Source: Coriobacteriia bacterium
Lineage (GTDB): Bacteria; Actinomycetota; Coriobacteriia; Anaerosomatales; Anaerosomataceae
Assembly: GCA_016933785.1 (NCBI GenBank)
Contig: JAFGAG010000028.1
Span: 1 to 42,482, forward strand
Length of the DNA stretch: 42,482 nt
Reading direction: 5' to 3'
A model generated the notes under the pieces. That model worked only from the letters and a program-made list of their open reading frames with translations. It was not told the origin of the DNA and did not search any database. Both the position numbers and the translations under genes were made by a program. Positions 14,600 through 23,503 of this stretch are shown piece by piece; position 1 is the first letter of the stretch; every line of letters begins with the position of its first letter.

Positions 14600-16939
14600 A
14601 TGGTCGAATTCGACCGTTCGGCGTTCATCGCCAAGTTCCAGGAGGAGGCCACCGACCTCCTCCAGAGACTCAACGAGGGGATCATCACGCTGGAGGCGGA
14701 GCCGGGCAACCGCCCGCTCGTCGACCAGTGGCTCCGTGACGCCCACACACTCAAGGGCTCCTCGCGGATGGTGGGCCTCATCGAGATCTCGGACATCGCA
14801 CACCGCATGGAAGACATCATGGTGAAGGTGCGCGACGGCGACATGCCCTACACCCCGGAGATGACCGACAGCTTCTTCGAAGCGCTCGATGCGGTCGTCT
14901 ACCTGGCCGAGAACGCAGGCAAGTCCGCAGCCGACGATTACGATGTCGTCGAGCTCACCGATCGACTCGCATCGCTCGCGGCGACCGGCGTGCCGCAGGC
15001 AGCGCCTGCGGTGAAGACCGAGCCGGCGGGGCCGGTCGATGAGCCGCAGCAACCTGCGTCGCCGGCCGGAGAGCCGGGGCCCGAGCTCGACGCCCTTCCT
15101 GCCGAGGACGATGAGTCGGCGGTGGCAGACGAGGACGTGACCCCGACGGCCGACGGGCAGTCGGCGGCCCGTGGCGAGGCGCTGCACAGCAAGACGCAGG
15201 CGACCGTCCGCATCCGCACGAGCCAGGTCGACCGGCTGCTGAACCTCGTGAGCGAGGTCGTCATCTCACAGATCAAAGAGGAGCAGCGCGTCCGCGATCT
15301 CAGGCTGGCCGCCGGGCTGTCGGTAGAGATGCAGCAGCTCTGGTCACGGCTGCGCTCCACGATGTCGATCCTGCCGATCGACGAGCAGAATCTGCTGAGT
15401 GCGGACATGAAGATGTTTGATGACCTTCTGAGCACGCAGCGCAAGTCCCTCGGGGCGATCTCCAAGGCCTATGCGGACGACACGTCTCGCACCTCGGCGG
15501 TCGTCGGCGATCTGCAGGAGCAGGCGATGGAACTCCGCATGCTCCCGGTGAGCACGGTGTTCAACACGTTCCCGCGCGCGATGCGCGACCTCGCCCGGCA
15601 GTACAACAAAGATGTCGAACTGGTCATCCAGGGCGGGGACACCGAGCTCGACAAGAAGGTCCTCGAGGAGATCAACGATCCACTCGTGCATATCATGCGC
15701 AACGCCGTAGACCACGGCATCGAGCCGGCGGCCGATCGCGTGGCGGCGGGGAAGCCGGCAAAAGGCACGATCAACCTCTCGGCGCGGCAGGAGGGTGACC
15801 ACATCGTCATCGAGGTCTCGGATGACGGCGCTGGCATCGACCCGGGACGCGTCAAGGCGGCCGCCATCCGGAAGGGCTACCTCACGGAGTCCGAAGCCAA
15901 GGCGATGAGCGACCGGGAAGCCCGCTACCTCATCTTCGAGAAGGGCTTCTCGACGGCCGCGATCATCACCGAGCTATCCGGGCGCGGCGTGGGCATGGAC
16001 GTCGTCCGCGAGTTCGTCGTCGAACGGCTGAAGGGCTCGCTCGATGTCGAATCCGAGTTCGGTAAGGGAACGAGGTTCCGCCTCACGATCCCGCTCACGC
16101 TGGCGATCATCCGGGCGCTGCTGCTCCGGGTGAGCGGACAGACCTTCGCCCTCCCGACCGCGTCGATCGAGGAGACGGCGCGTGTGGAGCCCTCGGAGAT
16201 CATCAAGGTCGAGGGACATGAGGTCATCAGGCGTCAGCGGCGCACGATCCCGCTCGTACCGCTGAGGGACATCCTCGGTCTGGACACGGTGGAACCCGAG
16301 CATGCGAGCTCGAAGATCCCGGTGGCCACGCTCTCGTTCTCCGGACACCGCATCGGCCTGCTCGTCGACGCGTTCGTGGGGGAGCAGCAGATCGTCATCA
16401 AGACGCTCGGTACCCACTTGAAGCGCGTGGACAACGTCGCGGGTGTGACGATCCTCGGCGCCGGTGAAGTGGTGCCGATCCTGAACGTGCCGGACCTGAT
16501 GACCAACGGACGCCAACTCACGGGCGCCCGCATGCGGCGGGCGACACAGGTCAAAGAGAAGGTCGCCGGACCGAGCAGGATCCTCATCTGTGAAGACTCC
16601 TTCACCACACGCGAGTTGGAGCGGTCGATCTTCGAGGCCGCGGGCTATGACGTGGAGACCGCAACCGACGGTGCGATGGGTCTCGCACGGCTGCGTGAAG
16701 GGCTCAACCCCGACGCGGTCGTCACCGACGTCCAGATGCCCAACATGACCGGCTTCGAACTCACCAAGGCGATCAAGTCGGACGATATGCTGGCGCACAT
16801 CCCCGTGATCATCGTCACGTCGCTCGAACGCGAGGAGGAGAAGGCCGAGGGCATCAACGCCGGTGCGGATGCATACATCACCAAGTCGGTCTTCAACCAG
16901 GACACGCTGCTTGAAACGGTCGAGCGACTCATTCGATGA
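14600..16939 (+). CDS. cheA: CheA histidine kinase with C-terminal receiver domain
   Basis: 779 residues. HPt domain (about 1-105) with phosphoacceptor H49 in AHTLKGSSRMVG; an acidic linker (about 130-195) in place of a recognisable CheY-binding P2 domain; dimerisation domain; HATPase domain with HIMRNAVDHGIEP (N box), DDGAGID (G1) and GRGVGMDVV (G2); CheW-like domain; and a receiver domain (about 655-779) with acceptor Asp in VVTDVQMPN and Lys in TKS. CheA-REC fusions are typical of FrzE and Pil-Chp-type systems, where the receiver may act as a phosphate sink. GAAGGAG precedes the ATG, 30 bases after the MCP gene. Confidence 0.95.
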   Translation: MVEFDRSAFIAKFQEEATDLLQRLNEGIITLEAEPGNRPLVDQWLRDAHTLKGSSRMVGLIEISDIAHRMEDIMVKVRDGDMPYTPEMTDSFFEALDAVVYLAENAGKSAADDYDVVELTDRLASLAATGVPQAAPAVKTEPAGPVDEPQQPASPAGEPGPELDALPAEDDESAVADEDVTPTADGQSAARGEALHSKTQATVRIRTSQVDRLLNLVSEVVISQIKEEQRVRDLRLAAGLSVEMQQLWSRLRSTMSILPIDEQNLLSADMKMFDDLLSTQRKSLGAISKAYADDTSRTSAVVGDLQEQAMELRMLPVSTVFNTFPRAMRDLARQYNKDVELVIQGGDTELDKKVLEEINDPLVHIMRNAVDHGIEPAADRVAAGKPAKGTINLSARQEGDHIVIEVSDDGAGIDPGRVKAAAIRKGYLTESEAKAMSDREARYLIFEKGFSTAAIITELSGRGVGMDVVREFVVERLKGSLDVESEFGKGTRFRLTIPLTLAIIRALLLRVSGQTFALPTASIEETARVEPSEIIKVEGHEVIRRQRRTIPLVPLRDILGLDTVEPEHASSKIPVATLSFSGHRIGLLVDAFVGEQQIVIKTLGTHLKRVDNVAGVTILGAGEVVPILNVPDLMTNGRQLTGARMRRATQVKEKVAGPSRILICEDSFTTRELERSIFEAAGYDVETATDGAMGLARLREGLNPDAVVTDVQMPNMTGFELTKAIKSDDMLAHIPVIIVTSLEREEEKAEGINAGADAYITKSVFNQDTLLETVERLIR

Positions 16940-18021
16940 CTCCAGGGGGAGATGTGTCTCAATCCGAAGAGGGGGCGAAGATCCGGGTAGTCGTTGCTGA
17001 CGACTCTCCGGTCGCACGCGAGATGTTGTTGCAGATCCTCGCGAGCGATCCGGACATCGAGGTCGTCGGTACGGCTACGAACGGGCAGGAGGCGGTCGAT
17101 GCGGTAGCGCGTCTGCAGCCGGACCTCATCACGATGGACATCCACATGCCCACGATGGATGGGCTTGAGGCGACCGAGCGGATCATGGCCTACACGCCGA
17201 CGCCGATCCTGGTCGTCTCGTCGTCAGTCTACGGTGAGGGGATGGGCCACGCTTTCGACGCACTTGCGATCGGGGCCCTCGAGGTCATCAAGAAGCCGGA
17301 ACCCAAGGACTGGGCGGCTTTGGGGAGCATCGCGAGAGAGATCATACGCACGGTGAAGATCCTCTCGCGCGTCAAGGTCATCACGCATATCCGTGGTCGC
17401 CGGTCGCCGGCACATGGCGTCGCACCGATGGAGCCTGTGAGTGCGGTGCGTTCCAGGGCCGTGCGCATCATCGCGATCGGGTCCTCGACTGGTGGTCCGA
17501 CCGCACTCCTCAACGTGCTCGCACGCCTGCCGGAGGACCTGCCGGTGCCGGTCGTCATCGCGCAACACATCGCCGAAGGGTTCGTCCCCGGCCTTGCGTC
17601 GTGGCTCGATTCGGGCTCGAAGATCAGAGTCGTCGCCGCGGCCGAGGGAGACATCATGCATCCCGGTGTCGCGTACATGGCGACCACCGGCAGCAACATG
17701 CAGGTGGATGGTATGACGCTGCGGTTCACCAGGCCAGAACCAGGGCAGTTGTACATCCCCTCGGCGGACACGCTCTTCGAGTCGGTCGCGGTGAGCTATC
17801 ACGATCGGGCTATCGGCGTGCTGCTGACCGGGATGGGTGCGGATGGGGCGAACGGTCTCAAGATCCTCCACGATCGTGGCGCACACACCATCTGTCAGGA
17901 CGAGGTCACCAGCACCGTCTGGGGCATGCCGAAGGCCGCCATCGACCTCGGCGCCGCCGGTGCGGTCCTGCCGGTGCACGAGATCGCGGAGGCGATCGGC
18001 ACCATCATGTCAGGTGCCTGA
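16936..18021 (+). CDS. cheB: CheB protein-glutamate methylesterase/response regulator
   Basis: 361 residues. N-terminal receiver domain with acceptor D68 (ITMDIHMP) and a C-terminal methylesterase domain with the catalytic triad S184 (GSSTGG), H211 (AQHIAEG) and D303 (GMGADG). It removes methyl groups added by CheR and deamidates receptor glutamines. The ATG overlaps the cheA stop (ATGA); a GTG six codons later has a GGGGGAG sequence just upstream and is an alternative start. It closes the operon; no cheC, cheD or flagellar gene follows. Confidence 0.95.
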   Translation: MTPGGDVSQSEEGAKIRVVVADDSPVAREMLLQILASDPDIEVVGTATNGQEAVDAVARLQPDLITMDIHMPTMDGLEATERIMAYTPTPILVVSSSVYGEGMGHAFDALAIGALEVIKKPEPKDWAALGSIAREIIRTVKILSRVKVITHIRGRRSPAHGVAPMEPVSAVRSRAVRIIAIGSSTGGPTALLNVLARLPEDLPVPVVIAQHIAEGFVPGLASWLDSGSKIRVVAAAEGDIMHPGVAYMATTGSNMQVDGMTLRFTRPEPGQLYIPSADTLFESVAVSYHDRAIGVLLTGMGADGANGLKILHDRGAHTICQDEVTSTVWGMPKAAIDLGAAGAVLPVHEIAEAIGTIMSGA

Positions 18022-18036
18022 AGGTATCGCTGGGCC

Positions 18037-18050
18037 TATACTCGAGAGCA
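18037..18050 (+). promoter_or_regulatory. -10 box placing the murI transcript start at its ATG
   Basis: TATACT at 18037-18042 is followed by exactly seven bases and then the murI ATG at 18050. GTGCCT lies 17 bases upstream as a weak -35 box. This geometry is that of leaderless mRNAs; only a weak GAGAG could act as a ribosome binding site. Confidence 0.5.
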
Positions 18051-18973
18051 TGCGAGAGCGCCCCATCGGCATATTCGATTCTGGTCTCGGCGGCCTGACG
18101 GTCGCGGGTGAGATCATGCGCGCCATGCCCGAGGAGAGCATCGTCTACCTCGGTGACACCGCGCGCTGCCCGTACGGTCCGCGCCCGCAGCACGACGTGC
18201 GCGAGTTCGTGCTTCAAATCGGGCGGTGGCTCGCGGGGCGCGAAGTCAAGCTCATCGTCATCGCCTGTAACACGGCAACGGCCGCGGGCCTCGCTCTCGC
18301 GCAGCGGGTGTTCGACGTGCCCGTCGTGGGCGTTGTAGAGCCGGGCGCACGCGCTGCCGTCAAAGCCACCGTGAACCGTCGCGTGGGTGTCATCGGCACG
18401 GTCGGCACGATCGATTCGGGCGCGTACAGCATGGCCGTGCGCGCTCTGGACGCCGGGGTGACGGTGGTCTCGGCCGCCACGCCACGCTTCGTGGACGTGG
18501 TCGAGAACGGGTTGCGCCTCGGAGAAGGCTCGATCGAGGACTGGCTGGCGGATATGGGCGGGGTCTACATCCGGCCGTCCATCTACGAGATGGCACGCGA
18601 CTATCTTGACCCGCTCAAGCGCAGCGACATCGACACCCTCGTGCTCGGCTGCACGCACTTCCCGCTGCTGGAGGCACCGATACAGCAGGCGGTGGGCACA
18701 CGGGTCCGGCTCATCTCGTCAGCGGAGGAGACGGCGCGCGAGGTGGCCGACACCCTCGAGGCCCGCGGGCACCGTGCGGACGCGGGGATGCCAAGGACCG
18801 AACTCTTCACGACCACCGGCGATGCGGCGGAGTTCGCATCGCTCGGGGGACGCATACTGGGGCGGCGGATGGAGCGTGTGGAGCACGTGGGGCTTCCTGA
18901 GCTCGAGTCTCAGTTCGATCGTGACCTCGCGCGGGCGCTCGAGGCGTACGAAGCGGAGGCGGCGTGCGACTGA
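18050..18973 (+). CDS. murI: Glutamate racemase
   Basis: 307 residues. Converts L-glutamate to D-glutamate for peptidoglycan. It has the family start PIGIFDSGLGGLTV, the first catalytic cysteine C73 in ACNTAT and the second C201 in GCTHFPLL, and the substrate segment DTARCPYGPR. The C-terminus extends about 40 residues beyond the shortest homologues and is Glu-rich. The end overlaps the MBL-fold gene by ten bases. A -10 box lies seven bases before the ATG, so murI may be transcribed independently of the chemosensory operon. Confidence 0.96.
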   Translation: MRERPIGIFDSGLGGLTVAGEIMRAMPEESIVYLGDTARCPYGPRPQHDVREFVLQIGRWLAGREVKLIVIACNTATAAGLALAQRVFDVPVVGVVEPGARAAVKATVNRRVGVIGTVGTIDSGAYSMAVRALDAGVTVVSAATPRFVDVVENGLRLGEGSIEDWLADMGGVYIRPSIYEMARDYLDPLKRSDIDTLVLGCTHFPLLEAPIQQAVGTRVRLISSAEETAREVADTLEARGHRADAGMPRTELFTTTGDAAEFASLGGRILGRRMERVEHVGLPELESQFDRDLARALEAYEAEAACD

Positions 18974-19713
18974 GCGTCCTTGGCAGCGCGGCGTCCTACC
19001 CCGGTCCCGGACATGCGTGCGCGGGGTATCTCGTGCAGACGAGCGCGACATCGGTGCTCCTCGACTGCGGCAATGGCGTGCTGGCGAACCTGGGGCGGGT
19101 GATCGACCCGGTGTCGCTCGGCGCGGTCGTCATCTCGCACGGCCATATCGATCACTTCGCAGACGTGTTCGCCCTCCAGGCCGCGCTGCGCTACGCGCCG
19201 TCCGGCCCCGTGCCGCCACTGCCGCTCTACCTACCTCCGGGTCTGTTCGACAGGATGGAGGCGCTCCTCGGGGAGAGAGGCGGCCACGAGCTCAGGGAGG
19301 CATTCCGGGTGCACGAGGTCGAGCCGGGTGTGCGCATCGACGTTGGCGACCTGTCGATCGTCCCGCATGCGGTGGACCACGCGCAGTCCGCCTGCGCGTT
19401 CGTGGTGACCCGCGGTGATGCGCGCCTGTGCTACACCGGTGACACGCAGCTGGGGGATGCGGTCCGCGCCGCTGCACGCGGTGCCGGAACGCTTCTGGCC
19501 GATGCCACGCTGCCCGAGGAGTATGCAGGGCGTGCCCCACACATGACGCCCGCCGAGGCGGGCGAGCTTGCACGAGACGCCGGCGCACACACGTTGCTGC
19601 TGACACACCTGTGGCCGACGGTCGATCGCGATCGTGCGCTTGTCGACGCCCGGGAGCGCTTCGGTGGGCGTGTTATCGTGGCAGACGAGCAGACCGTTCT
19701 AGACATCGACTAG
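18964..19713 (+). CDS. MBL-fold metal-dependent hydrolase (RNase Z-like)
   Basis: 249 residues of the metallo-beta-lactamase fold. The metal site motif is SHGHIDHFAD (HxHxDH), followed by a late Asp in YTGDT and His in LTHLWP. The order resembles RNase Z/ElaC and cyclic-nucleotide phosphodiesterase-like members, but the tRNase Z exosite arm is absent at this length. Substrate is unknown; the neighbourhood (rph, rdgB, tRNA genes) is compatible with RNA or nucleotide metabolism. GTG start preceded by GGAGGC inside the end of murI. Confidence 0.85.
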   Translation: MRLSVLGSAASYPGPGHACAGYLVQTSATSVLLDCGNGVLANLGRVIDPVSLGAVVISHGHIDHFADVFALQAALRYAPSGPVPPLPLYLPPGLFDRMEALLGERGGHELREAFRVHEVEPGVRIDVGDLSIVPHAVDHAQSACAFVVTRGDARLCYTGDTQLGDAVRAAARGAGTLLADATLPEEYAGRAPHMTPAEAGELARDAGAHTLLLTHLWPTVDRDRALVDARERFGGRVIVADEQTVLDID

Positions 19714-19727
19714 CAAGGAGGCCGCCT

Positions 19728-20477
19728 GTGGCCCGAACCTCAGGCCGCGCGAACGATGCGCTGCGACCCGTCACCATCACCCGCCGCTACCTGCGACATG
19801 CGCACGGCTCATGTCTGTTCGAACTTGGCGACACGCGTGTCCTGTGCGCCGCCACCTTCTCCGACACCGTCGCCGGCTGGCGACGCGGGAGCGGGGCCGG
19901 CTGGGTCACGGCCGAATACTCGCTTCTGCCCGCATCCACGCACACGCGTTCGCGCCGCGAGGTGAGCATCGGGGCGCCGAGCGGACGCACGCACGAGATA
20001 CAACGGCTCATCGGGCGCTCGTTGCGCACGGTCGTCGATATGCGTTCGATGGGCGGCGAGTGCACGCTTACCGTCGATTGTGACGTCATACAGGCCGATG
20101 GCGGCACGCGGACCGCCGCGATCACCGGAGCGTACATCGCCATGATGGACGCCTTCGCAACATGGCGCGAGGCCGGGCGCATCAACGACATCCCGGTACT
20201 GGACAACGTGGCAGCCACGTCCGTCGGTGTGGTCGACGGCGTGGCCCGGCTCGATCTCGACTACGGCGAAGACAGCGTCGCTGAGGTGGACATGAACGTC
20301 GTCTGCGATGGGGCGGGACGTTTCATCGAGGTACAGGGCACCGGAGAGCGCACGCCGTTCGACCGCGCGCGCCTCGACTCGCTGCTCGATCTGGCGTCGC
20401 TCGGCACGGCTCGTCTGGTCGAGATCCAGCGGCGGGTCCTCGCTGACGACATCGAGATCTACACCGAGGGTGTCTGA
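19728..20477 (+). CDS. rph: Ribonuclease PH
   Basis: 249 residues, usual family length. It trims tRNA 3' ends phosphorolytically. Recognisable segments are RYLRHAHGSCLFELGDTRVLCAA, SRREVSIGAPSGRTHEIQRLIGRSLR, LTVDCDVIQADGGTRTAAITGAY and the late DMNVVCDGAGRFIEVQGTGE. GTG at 19728 is supported by AAGGAGG seven bases upstream. It is followed one base later by rdgB, the common rph-rdgB arrangement, just upstream of tRNA genes. Confidence 0.96.
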   Translation: MARTSGRANDALRPVTITRRYLRHAHGSCLFELGDTRVLCAATFSDTVAGWRRGSGAGWVTAEYSLLPASTHTRSRREVSIGAPSGRTHEIQRLIGRSLRTVVDMRSMGGECTLTVDCDVIQADGGTRTAAITGAYIAMMDAFATWREAGRINDIPVLDNVAATSVGVVDGVARLDLDYGEDSVAEVDMNVVCDGAGRFIEVQGTGERTPFDRARLDSLLDLASLGTARLVEIQRRVLADDIEIYTEGV

Positions 20478-20478
20478 G

Positions 20479-21072
20479 ATGCGGCGTGTCGTCGTCGCCA
20501 CCGGCAACCGGGGCAAGCTCGATGAGATCCGCTCGGCGCTGGACTTCGCCGGGTGGGAGTTCGTCACGGCGGCTGATCTGGGCGCCTCGGCCCTCGAGGT
20601 GGAGGAGACGGGTGACACGTTCGAGGCCAACGCCCGGCTCAAGGCCCGCGCGTACCGCGAGGCGTTCGGCGTGGCCGCGCTCGCCGATGACAGCGGCCTC
20701 GAGGTCGATGCGCTCGACGGTGTGCCGGGTGTCTACTCGTCCCGCTATGCGGGCTCCGACGCCACTGATGCGGCCAACAACGCCAAGCTGCTCGCGGCGC
20801 TGGCCGACATTCCTGAGGAGGGGCGGACCGCGCGGTTCCGCAGCGTGATCGTGCTCATCGACGAGGAAGGGGCCGAGACGGTCGCCGAAGGCGCGTGCGA
20901 GGGCACGATCGGGTTCGCACCCAGGGGGACGGGCGGCTTCGGGTACGATCCGCTCTTCCATCCACGCGCCACTCCCGGCCGCACGATGGCCGAGCTCGAC
21001 CGCGCGGGCAAGAATGCGATCAGCCACCGCGGTCAGGCGCTGAGAGCGCTCAAGGGGATGCTCGGAGACTGA
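20479..21072 (+). CDS. rdgB: XTP/dITP diphosphatase (RdgB/HAM1 family)
   Basis: 197 residues. Hydrolyses non-canonical purine triphosphates (ITP, XTP) to keep them out of nucleic acids. Family motifs are VVATGNRGKLDEI at the N-terminus, FEANARLKARAY, ADDSGLEVDALDGVPGVYSSRYAG, GGFGYDPLF and AISHRGQAL. The ATG follows the rph stop by one base with GAGGGTG upstream, indicating coupling. Confidence 0.96.
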   Translation: MRRVVVATGNRGKLDEIRSALDFAGWEFVTAADLGASALEVEETGDTFEANARLKARAYREAFGVAALADDSGLEVDALDGVPGVYSSRYAGSDATDAANNAKLLAALADIPEEGRTARFRSVIVLIDEEGAETVAEGACEGTIGFAPRGTGGFGYDPLFHPRATPGRTMAELDRAGKNAISHRGQALRALKGMLGD

Positions 21073-21106
21073 GCTGCGGTGTAGCGGGTACGTGGACGCG
21101 CCTGAT

Positions 21107-21135
21107 TTGCCCGCGACGCCCCTCGCCCCTATACT
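21107..21135 (+). promoter_or_regulatory. Promoter for the tRNA-Pro/Gly/Arg/His cluster
   Basis: TTGCCC (21107-21112) and TATACT (21130-21135) are separated by 17 bases, about 50 bases upstream of the first tRNA. A good sigma-70-type match. Confidence 0.65.
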
Positions 21136-21187
21136 GGGCGATGCTCTCGAGCGTCAGGTCCGCGAGGGCCCCGTTCGGGACGAAGGT

Positions 21188-21264
21188 CGGGCCGTGGCGC
21201 AGCTTGGTAGCGCATCTGCTTTGGGAGCAGAGGGTCGCAGGTTCGAATCCTGTCGGCCCGACCA
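21188..21264 (+). tRNA. tRNA-Pro (anticodon TGG)
   Basis: 77-nt cloverleaf with 5' CGGGCCG pairing with CGGCCCG, anticodon stem TCTGC/GCAGA enclosing TTTGGGA (anticodon TGG) and encoded CCA. C at position 1 is typical of bacterial tRNA-Pro. Confidence 0.97.
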
Positions 21265-21269
21265 ACAAT

Positions 21270-21345
21270 GCGGCGGTAGTTCAATTGGTAGAGCATCAGC
21301 CTTCCAAGCTGATTGTTGCGGGTTCGAGTCCCGTCCGCCGCTCCA
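21270..21345 (+). tRNA. tRNA-Gly (anticodon TCC)
   Basis: 76-nt cloverleaf; acceptor GCGGCGG/CCGCCGC, anticodon stem TCAGC/GCTGA around CTTCCAA (anticodon TCC), encoded CCA. Five bases after tRNA-Pro. Confidence 0.97.
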
Positions 21346-21439
21346 GAAGACCGGCTCGGTGCACACACGATGCACCGATTGACAACAGAGGGCGCGTCCA
21401 AGTACCGTTTGCACTCGGCACTTCGGAGGCGCCCCACAC

Positions 21440-21516
21440 GCGCCCGTAGCTCAGCTGGATAGAGCGGGAGACTTCTAATCTCTAGGTCGGGGGTTCGAAT
21501 CCCTCCGGGCGTGCCA
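21440..21516 (+). tRNA. tRNA-Arg (anticodon TCT)
   Basis: 77-nt cloverleaf; acceptor GCGCCCG/CGGGCGT with a G1:U72 wobble, anticodon loop CTTCTAA (anticodon TCT), discriminator G and encoded CCA. Confidence 0.95.
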
Positions 21517-21527
21517 AGCGATTCATG

Positions 21528-21604
21528 GTGGGTGTAGCTCAGTTGGTTAGAGCGCCGGACTGTGGCTCCGGAGGTCGCGGGTTCGAGTCCCGTTACCCAC
21601 CCCA
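21528..21604 (+). tRNA. tRNA-His (anticodon GTG)
   Basis: Acceptor GTGGGTG/TACCCAC, anticodon stem CCGGA/TCCGG around CTGTGGC (anticodon GTG), discriminator C73 and encoded CCA. G at 21527 supplies the tRNA-His G-1 residue opposite C73. Confidence 0.97.
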
Positions 21605-21614
21605 GCGACTCTTG

Positions 21615-21642
21615 CAGCGGCCCGCGATGCGGGCCGCTGTGT
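21615..21642 (+). terminator. Intrinsic terminator after the tRNA cluster
   Basis: CAGCGGCCCGC (21615-21625) and GCGGGCCGCTG (21629-21639) form a perfect 11-bp stem with a 3-nt loop, followed by TGTT. Short T-run but very stable stem ten bases after tRNA-His. Confidence 0.7.
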
Positions 21643-21730
21643 TATATCCGGGCTCCGCTCGGCTACACTTGCAGGGGAGCCTTTCCACTGTGCGGTCACG
21701 TGCTCCCGCAGCCGAGGCAAGGAGCCGCAG

Positions 21731-23425
21731 ATGCTCTCAGACATCGAGATCGCCCATGGTGCGACCGTGCGTCCCGCACGCGAGATCGCCGAGGAGATCG
21801 GCCTTGAGCCCGATGAGGTGGAGCCCAACGGGCGGCACAAGGCGAAGGTGACGCTTAAGGTCCTGGAACGTCTGAAAGACCGGCCCGACGGCAAGTACGT
21901 GCTTGTCACGGCCATCACTCCAACGCCGCTGGGCGAAGGCAAGACGCTCACGTCGGTCGGCCTGGGTCAGGCGCTGCGGTTCACCGGCCGGTCGGCTTTC
22001 ACTTGTATCAGGCAGCCGTCTCTCGGGCCGGTCTTCGGCATCAAGGGCGGGGCAGCGGGTGGTGGCTACTCCCAGGTGGTGCCGATGGAAGACATCAACC
22101 TGCATCTCACGGGTGATGTCCACGCCATCACCGCGGCTCACAACCTGTGCGCGGCGTTCATCGACAACCACATCTATCACGGCAACGAGCTCGGCATCGA
22201 TCCGCACGCCGTGACGTGGCCGCGTGTGCTGGACATCTCGGACCGGGCGCTCCGCAACATCGTCATCGGTCTGGGCGGCCGGACCGACGGCGATCCGCGA
22301 CAGACGCACTTCGAGATCACGGTGGCGAGCGAGCTGATGGCGATCCTCGCGCTCGCGGAGAACCTACAGGACCTCCGCGCCCGTATCGGCCGCGTGATCG
22401 TCGCCCGCACGCACGCGGGCGATCCGGTGACGGCGGAGGACCTCAAGGTCGCGGGCGCCATGACGGTGCTCATGAAGGAGACCATCAAGCCCAACCTCAT
22501 GCAGGATCTCGAAGGCGGTCCTGTCTTCGTGCACGCGGGACCGTTCGCAAACATCGCGCACGGCAACAGCTCCATCGTCGCCGATCGCATCGCGCTCAAG
22601 CTTGCCGACTACGTGGTCACCGAGGCCGGGTTCGGTGCGGACATGGGCGCCGAGAAGTTCGTGAACATCAAGTGCCGGACTTCGGGGCTCGCGCCCGATG
22701 CGGCAGTGCTCGTCTGCACCGTGCGAGCGCTCAAGTCCCACTCCGGCAGGTATGAGGTCAAGCCGGGACGGCCGCTCGACCCCGCGATGATGGCCGAGGA
22801 TCTGGATGCGCTCGCGGCCGGTATGCCCAACCTGATCCGGCAGATCGAGAACGTCCGCTCGTTCGGTATACCCGTCGTGGTGGCGATCAACGAGTTCCCC
22901 ACGGACTCACCCGCCGAGCACGCGCTCATCGCCGAGCGGGCGCTTGAGGCGGGCGCGTACCGCGTCGTCACGCACCGCCTCCATGCCGAGGGCGGCAGGG
23001 GAGGCGTCGACCTGGCCGAGGCGGTCGCCGCCGCATGCGAAGAGCCTTCCACGCTGCAGTTCACGTACTCGGAGAGCCTGCCGATGCGGGAACGGATCGC
23101 GGCGATCGCGACTCAGATCTACGGGGCCTCTGGCGTGGACTTCTCCTTCGAGGCGTCGCGCTCCATGGAACGTATCGGCGCGATGGGGCTCTGCGAGCTG
23201 CCGGTGTGCATGGCCAAGACGCATCTATCGCTCTCACACGACTCCAAGCTCAAAGGCGCGCCCACCGGATGGCGGCTTCCGGTACGCGATGTCCGCATCT
23301 CGGCTGGAGCGGGATTCGTGTACGTGCTCTGCGGAGACATCATGACCATGCCAGGCCTTCCGGGCCGTCCTGCGGGGGAGCATATCGATATCGACGCGGA
23401 GGGGAATGTGGTCGGTCTTTCGTGA
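21731..23425 (+). CDS. fhs: Formate-tetrahydrofolate ligase
   Basis: 564 residues, usual length. Makes 10-formyl-THF from formate, THF and ATP, entering the one-carbon/Wood-Ljungdahl methyl branch or purine synthesis. Recognisable are TAITPTPLGEGKTLTSVGL (P-loop), RQPSLGPVFGIKGGAAGGGYSQV, MEDINLHLTGD, GPFANIAHGNSSIVAD and EAGFGADMGAEKF, and the C-terminal GDIMTMPGLPGRP. AGGAG lies ahead of the ATG. It is a single-gene unit between two tRNA groups; presence of fhs is common in anaerobes but alone does not prove acetogenesis. Confidence 0.97.
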   Translation: MLSDIEIAHGATVRPAREIAEEIGLEPDEVEPNGRHKAKVTLKVLERLKDRPDGKYVLVTAITPTPLGEGKTLTSVGLGQALRFTGRSAFTCIRQPSLGPVFGIKGGAAGGGYSQVVPMEDINLHLTGDVHAITAAHNLCAAFIDNHIYHGNELGIDPHAVTWPRVLDISDRALRNIVIGLGGRTDGDPRQTHFEITVASELMAILALAENLQDLRARIGRVIVARTHAGDPVTAEDLKVAGAMTVLMKETIKPNLMQDLEGGPVFVHAGPFANIAHGNSSIVADRIALKLADYVVTEAGFGADMGAEKFVNIKCRTSGLAPDAAVLVCTVRALKSHSGRYEVKPGRPLDPAMMAEDLDALAAGMPNLIRQIENVRSFGIPVVVAINEFPTDSPAEHALIAERALEAGAYRVVTHRLHAEGGRGGVDLAEAVAAACEEPSTLQFTYSESLPMRERIAAIATQIYGASGVDFSFEASRSMERIGAMGLCELPVCMAKTHLSLSHDSKLKGAPTGWRLPVRDVRISAGAGFVYVLCGDIMTMPGLPGRPAGEHIDIDAEGNVVGLS

Positions 23426-23461
23426 GCGGCGTGGCGGCGGTACCCCCCCACAAGACCGCAT

Positions 23462-23489
23462 TTGCATTCATCGCGAGAGCGGTTACAAT
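23462..23489 (+). promoter_or_regulatory. Promoter for tRNA-Lys
   Basis: TTGCAT (23462-23467) and TACAAT (23484-23489) with 16 bases between them, 14 bases before the mature tRNA 5' end. Confidence 0.6.
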
Positions 23490-23503
23490 ATGCGAGCATT
23501 CTC

